In this document: in pieces, positions 59,717 through 64,000 of the stretch | Numbering within the stretch: position 1 is the first letter of the stretch | Layout: each line of letters opens with the position of its first letter | DNA from: Methylocystaceae bacterium | GTDB lineage: Bacteria > Pseudomonadota > Alphaproteobacteria > Rhodospirillales > Terasakiellaceae | Length of the DNA stretch: 64,000 nt | Direction of reading: 5' to 3' | Assembly (NCBI GenBank): GCA_013373205.1 | Contig: JABXIG010000026.1 | Location: 62,001-126,000 of the forward strand | Notes under the pieces: model-generated | Told to the model about the DNA's origin: nothing | What the model saw: only the letters and a program-made list of their open reading frames with translations | Database searches by the model: none | Made by a program: the position numbers and the translations under genes

Positions 59717-61825
59717 ATGTACTTTGGAATTAGACTAAAACTCATTACCTCATTTGCTGTGATCGCACTCATTACGCTTATATCCTCCTTTGTGAGTTTA
59801 TACGCATTCAAGGAATTCAGTCAGTCTCTAGAAATGGTTGTTGACGAAAAAGTTCCTGTCATGTCGAAGGCTTCTGATTTGAAAGGAAAAGTGGATAGTG
59901 CGCTATTTTCTTTGTCCTTGATTGTACAGAATTCTGTAAAGGATAAAGAAGCTGCATGGCTCACCGTAAATGATGACGTACATCATGCCAAAGTGTTGGT
60001 AACGGACCTGGAAAAGCTTAAGGCAGATGAAGACATTATAACGCAGATTGATACGCTCATTCATGCTTTGGAAGATCAGATACTGGAAATCAAAGATCTA
60101 TTATCACGCTCTGATGACGTGAAGAAAATAAGTGCAGAGACATTAGCGAAGGCCGAAGAGTTTTCCAGTTATATTCATGAAACGGTTATTTCTAACCTTG
60201 ATATTGAGCAACAATTGACTCAGCAATTGGTCAATTCGTTGAATAATGAGTCCGGTCTGCCGAATGAAAAAATTGCAGAGCTTACCGGACAGATCAAAAA
60301 GCTGTTTGCTCTAAATTCAATCTTGATGGCAAATGATGGGGCTTATGTTGCCCTGAATGAACTTTTCTCTTTGCAAGATGTTCGACAAATCAAAGCAAAG
60401 GCGTTTATCGCTAATCTTAACATTTCAGACTCTATGGAAAATACGTCGCTTTTCACGGATCAATTAGGCGAATTGTTCAAATCCATTGAAACGAAAAATA
60501 AGGAATATTTTGACGAAGAAAATGGTTTGGTCGCTGTCCGTGAAAATGAAATTTCTATTCAGGGACGGATTAAGGAAGTTTCGGAGCAGAACTTTCAGCT
60601 TTCACAAGTCTTAGCATCTTTAACATCTGAGCTTGTTACAAATGCCAAGGAAAATGTCATGACATCCTCGATTGAAGTGAAGCAGACGGGTGATTTAATC
60701 AATCAGGTCATGTGGACGGTTATGATTGCCAATTTCCTGATCGCTCTTGCATTGATCTATTTCTTTGCGATCAAGCATTTGAATGGTCGATTAAGCCGAC
60801 TAAATGGTGTCTTGGTAAGTCTGTCTGAAGGCGACCTTGATGTGGAAATTGAGGATAAATACAACGATTCAATCGGTAGAATGATGAAAACGGCTGAAGT
60901 GTTCAGGCAAAATGCACTGAACGTTCAACAATTACGTCGCGAGAAAGAGGAGCAGGAGCAACAGGCGCAAGAGGAACGCAAGGCTAGCCTCCTTCAGTTG
61001 TCTAATAATTTTGAAAAACAAGTCAGTGGGTTTTTGAAAGGTGTGGTTCAGGCCGGGGAAGGTCTGCAAAAAGAGGCTGAAAACATGCAGTCTTTATCTT
61101 TGCAAACGAAAGAGCTGGCAGATCAGGTCTATGCAGCCTCAGATGATGCGCAGCAGAATGTGGAAACTGTGGCAAGTGCAACGATCGAACTATCCACTTC
61201 TATTCGTTCAATTGAAGAGAATATGGATAACTCACATAGTGTCTTTAACAATGCAGTCGATGCGGCAGTTCAGTCCCAAACTAGCATTAATGGCCTTGCC
61301 GGAATTGGATCGCAGGTCTCTGATATTGTTAATCTGATTGGCGATATATCCGAGCAGACGAACCTATTGGCCTTAAATGCAACGATTGAGGCGGCGCGCG
61401 CCGGGGAAAAAGGTAAAGGTTTTGCCGTTGTCGCAAGTGAAGTGAAAAGCTTAGCCACACAGACGGGGCAAGCCACAGATAGTATTGCAGTACAGATTAA
61501 GGAAATGAACCAGGCAACAGATACTTCTGTCGGGGTCATACAGAATGTTACAGACTTGATTTCCCAGATTAATGAACTTAATGAAAGTTCGGTTGTAGCC
61601 ATCAAGGAGCAATCTTCTGTGACTTCAGAAATTGCGGAAAGTGTCTCAAACGCTGCGAAGGGAACACAAGAAGTTCGCAACCATATTCAAGGCGTGTTTG
61701 AATCTGCAAATTCTACAGATCAAACAGCGCAAAAGGTTGCCGAGGCCAGTATCCACGTTCAAGAACAATCGGTTTCACTTCAAAAAGCAATCGAGGCCTT
61801 CTTGCAGAGCATCCGCAAGGGATGA
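59717..61825 (+). CDS. Methyl-accepting chemotaxis protein with helical-bundle periplasmic sensor and HAMP
   Basis: Two TMs; [39 protein letters not shown]; start moved to [10 protein letters not shown] (59717) because the upstream start lies in the terminator. Confidence 0.88.
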   Translation: MYFGIRLKLITSFAVIALITLISSFVSLYAFKEFSQSLEMVVDEKVPVMSKASDLKGKVDSALFSLSLIVQNSVKDKEAAWLTVNDDVHHAKVLVTDLEKLKADEDIITQIDTLIHALEDQILEIKDLLSRSDDVKKISAETLAKAEEFSSYIHETVISNLDIEQQLTQQLVNSLNNESGLPNEKIAELTGQIKKLFALNSILMANDGAYVALNELFSLQDVRQIKAKAFIANLNISDSMENTSLFTDQLGELFKSIETKNKEYFDEENGLVAVRENEISIQGRIKEVSEQNFQLSQVLASLTSELVTNAKENVMTSSIEVKQTGDLINQVMWTVMIANFLIALALIYFFAIKHLNGRLSRLNGVLVSLSEGDLDVEIEDKYNDSIGRMMKTAEVFRQNALNVQQLRREKEEQEQQAQEERKASLLQLSNNFEKQVSGFLKGVVQAGEGLQKEAENMQSLSLQTKELADQVYAASDDAQQNVETVASATIELSTSIRSIEENMDNSHSVFNNAVDAAVQSQTSINGLAGIGSQVSDIVNLIGDISEQTNLLALNATIEAARAGEKGKGFAVVASEVKSLATQTGQATDSIAVQIKEMNQATDTSVGVIQNVTDLISQINELNESSVVAIKEQSSVTSEIAESVSNAAKGTQEVRNHIQGVFESANSTDQTAQKVAEASIHVQEQSVSLQKAIEAFLQSIRKG

Positions 61826-61859
61826 TTGACTGTCCAATGGAAGTTTGAATAGGGAATTT

Positions 61860-62714
61860 TCAGACATTTCTTTTGTTCAGCTTCCATTGGGCCAATCCTG
61901 ATCCCACAAGAATGACGGTGCCTAGTACAAAATGACTGGTGAGACTGTCTTCAAAAATAAGAACGCTTAGAACAGTGGCAAAGAGAAGTTGCGCGTATAA
62001 AAAGGGCGAGAGAGAAGAAGCTGATGAAAACCCAAAAGCTTTTATCAACGCAAAATGTCCCAGAGTACCGAGGCTACCTATTAGAACCATAAAAAATATT
62101 GTGTTTGGGTCCGGATTGACCCATGTGAACGGCATAACAAAGCTAAGTCCTATTGAGCCAATCGCGGTTGAATAGAACATGGTTGAAGACTCTTTGTCTG
62201 TGGTTTGAAGAACACGAGTCATGAGTAGATAAGTCGCCAACATAAAAGCGCAAAATAGCGGAGATAGCGAGATCCATTCGAAAGCGCTCGCGCCTGGTTG
62301 AATGATAATAAGGACACCTGCAAATCCGCATAATACAATCAGGATATTACCAACTGTAATTGGTTCTTTTAGAATAACCCCGGACAATATAGTAACCAGA
62401 ACGGGTGCGAAAAAGAAAATAGCGGTTGCATCACTGAGTGAAAGATACTGAAAGACCAGATATGCACAAGCCGTAGCTGAAATAAGGCTTAGGCTACGGA
62501 TGAATTGCAAAACGGGTTTATGACAGTATAGAAAATTTGTCCCTTCCCGTCGCCACAAGAAGACTGTGATTAAGGTGCTTTGGACAAAATACCTGGCCCA
62601 CAGGACTTGTTCGACAGGCAGGAATTGCCCCAGATATTTGGCGCAGGCGTCCATGCTTGCCATACAGAAACATGCACATATTACAAGAAAGATTGCTTTT
62701 GATTTTGGGGTCAT
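61860..62714 (-). CDS. DMT-superfamily (EamA) transporter
   Basis: Ten hydrophobic segments; ILSGVILKEPITVGNILIVLCGFAGVLIIIQPG. Confidence 0.85.
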   Translation of the reverse strand: MTPKSKAIFLVICACFCMASMDACAKYLGQFLPVEQVLWARYFVQSTLITVFLWRREGTNFLYCHKPVLQFIRSLSLISATACAYLVFQYLSLSDATAIFFFAPVLVTILSGVILKEPITVGNILIVLCGFAGVLIIIQPGASAFEWISLSPLFCAFMLATYLLMTRVLQTTDKESSTMFYSTAIGSIGLSFVMPFTWVNPDPNTIFFMVLIGSLGTLGHFALIKAFGFSSASSLSPFLYAQLLFATVLSVLIFEDSLTSHFVLGTVILVGSGLAQWKLNKRNV

Positions 62715-62760
62715 GGGCGTTGATCTGGTTCCTAATTTTCATGCTCATAAAGATAGGCAA

Positions 62761-64000
62761 TTACCGCGTCTGTTCTGGCAACCACGTCGCAATTTCAGGA
62801 AAAGACCAGACGATTGCAACACCAACGACTTGAAGGAGGACAAAAGGCAGGACACCGCTATAGATGTGCTTACTTGGGATGTCTGGTGGTGAGGTACTTC
62901 TGATATAAAATAATGCAGCCCCCACGGGTGGCGTTAAGAATGAGGTTTGCAAAATCATGGCAATGAGAATTGCAATCCAAATCGGATCAAAGCCAAAATC
63001 GATCACGACGGGGACTGTTAGCGGGGCGATAATAAGGATGATTTCCATCCAGTCCAGAATGAAGCCTAACAAGAAGATGGTTAACAGGAGGAACAACAAA
63101 ACCCCTGTATTGGAAAATGGCAATCCTCGTAAACCTTCTTCAATAATCTCATCCCCCCCATAACCGCGCAAAACCACAGAGAAACAGGCTGCGCCGAAAA
63201 TCAGCATGTATAAAAATGCGGCTGTTTTTGCCGTCGATAAACAGACTTCTTTCAAAATATTGAAATCGAGTTTCTTTTCTATAAGCGCTAATATTGTCGC
63301 ACCTAAGGCGCCGATCCCTGAAGCTTCAGATGGTGAAGCGATCCCGAAGAAAATCGATCCCAGCACAGATAAAATTAAAAGGCCTGGCGGCAGGATGGAG
63401 CGCAAAAGACTTAATAAAAGTTCAAGATAGCTTTTCTCGCTTTGGGGTAAACTTGGGGCGAGATCATGATTAAAGGCTGTTTTTGTAATGAGGTAGATTG
63501 AATAAAGGCTCGATAACAATATGCCGGGAAAGATTGCCGCCATAAAAAGATCACCAATTGAGAGTTGGAGTTGATCGCCGATAACAATCAGCATGATGGA
63601 CGGTGGGATAAGAATTCCCAGACACCCTGATGCGGCAATGCTCCCGAGACCCAATGGTATGTTGAAGTTGTGTTTTACAATTGCAGGCAAGGCCACGGTT
63701 GAGAGAAGAACAACGGACGCGCCAATAATACCGGTTGATGCGGCAAGAATGACGCCAATCACGACGATTGCCAAAAATAAACTACCGGGTATTTTCCGAA
63801 GAGCTGTGGCCAGAGAGTCCAGCAACCTTTCAGCAACGCCTGACTTTTCAAGCATATACCCCATGAAAACAAACATGGCCATTGGTACAAGGCTGTAACT
63901 TGAAGCAACACTAAATATGCGATCTGTTGCAAACCCCATAAACGTGAAATCTGCAACGGATTCAAGCTCAATGGGAAGAATTTCACCCAAAATGGCAAAG
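62761..64000 (-). CDS. TRAP transporter large permease (DctM), 5' end outside window
   Basis: GIIGASVVLLSTVALPAIVKHNFNIPLGLGSIAASGCLGILIPPSIMLIVIGDQLQLSIGDLFMAAIFPG. Confidence 0.85.
   Translation of the reverse strand, partial: FAILGEILPIELESVADFTFMGFATDRIFSVASSYSLVPMAMFVFMGYMLEKSGVAERLLDSLATALRKIPGSLFLAIVVIGVILAASTGIIGASVVLLSTVALPAIVKHNFNIPLGLGSIAASGCLGILIPPSIMLIVIGDQLQLSIGDLFMAAIFPGILLSSLYSIYLITKTAFNHDLAPSLPQSEKSYLELLLSLLRSILPPGLLILSVLGSIFFGIASPSEASGIGALGATILALIEKKLDFNILKEVCLSTAKTAAFLYMLIFGAACFSVVLRGYGGDEIIEEGLRGLPFSNTGVLLFLLLTIFLLGFILDWMEIILIIAPLTVPVVIDFGFDPIWIAILIAMILQTSFLTPPVGAALFYIRSTSPPDIPSKHIYSGVLPFVLLQVVGVAIVWSFPEIATWLPEQTR

Noticed and set aside
1-64000. Mobile element or prophage borders around the iac-like cluster
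   Set aside because: No transposase, integrase, phage structural gene or tRNA attachment site was recognised; the 55-bp duplicates lie in promoter positions inside the cluster rather than at its ends.

Overview
64 kb window of an alphaproteobacterial-looking chromosome, densely coded, with no rRNA, tRNA, transposase or CRISPR array recognised. Left part (0-13 kb): the C-terminus of NAD kinase, a three-gene uncharacterised cassette (one protein reads like a degenerate Lon-type Ser/Lys protease domain fused to a TM segment), a PAS-GGDEF protein, a MltC-like transglycosylase, a secreted-protein cluster resembling flgO/flgP/flgT, cytochrome c, a DUF2336 protein and an orphan TRAP-type binding protein. 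Middle (13-43 kb): ABCB exporter, DUF2927, glycerate kinase, modBC-mobA without modA, a polyamine-type ABC transporter with PuuR-like regulator and GabT/GabD-like enzymes facing a CoA-transferase/glutaryl-CoA dehydrogenase/LysR unit (a plausible 5-aminovalerate/glutarate module), putA with an Lrp-type regulator, acnA, an SLC13 transporter and a long GAPDH. Right part (44-62 kb): the main find, an iac-type (indole-3-acetate degradation-like) gene set, iacA-B-I-C-D-E-F + TRAP transporter + UspA + iacG-H + XylT-like ferredoxin + catechol 2,3-dioxygenase. It is flanked by two chemoreceptors and carries a 55-bp operator/promoter-like module (53/55 identical) in front of each of its two transcription blocks, the first of which begins with an amidase-like protein that lacks the catalytic half. 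All functional calls come from reading the translations by eye; no database search was run.
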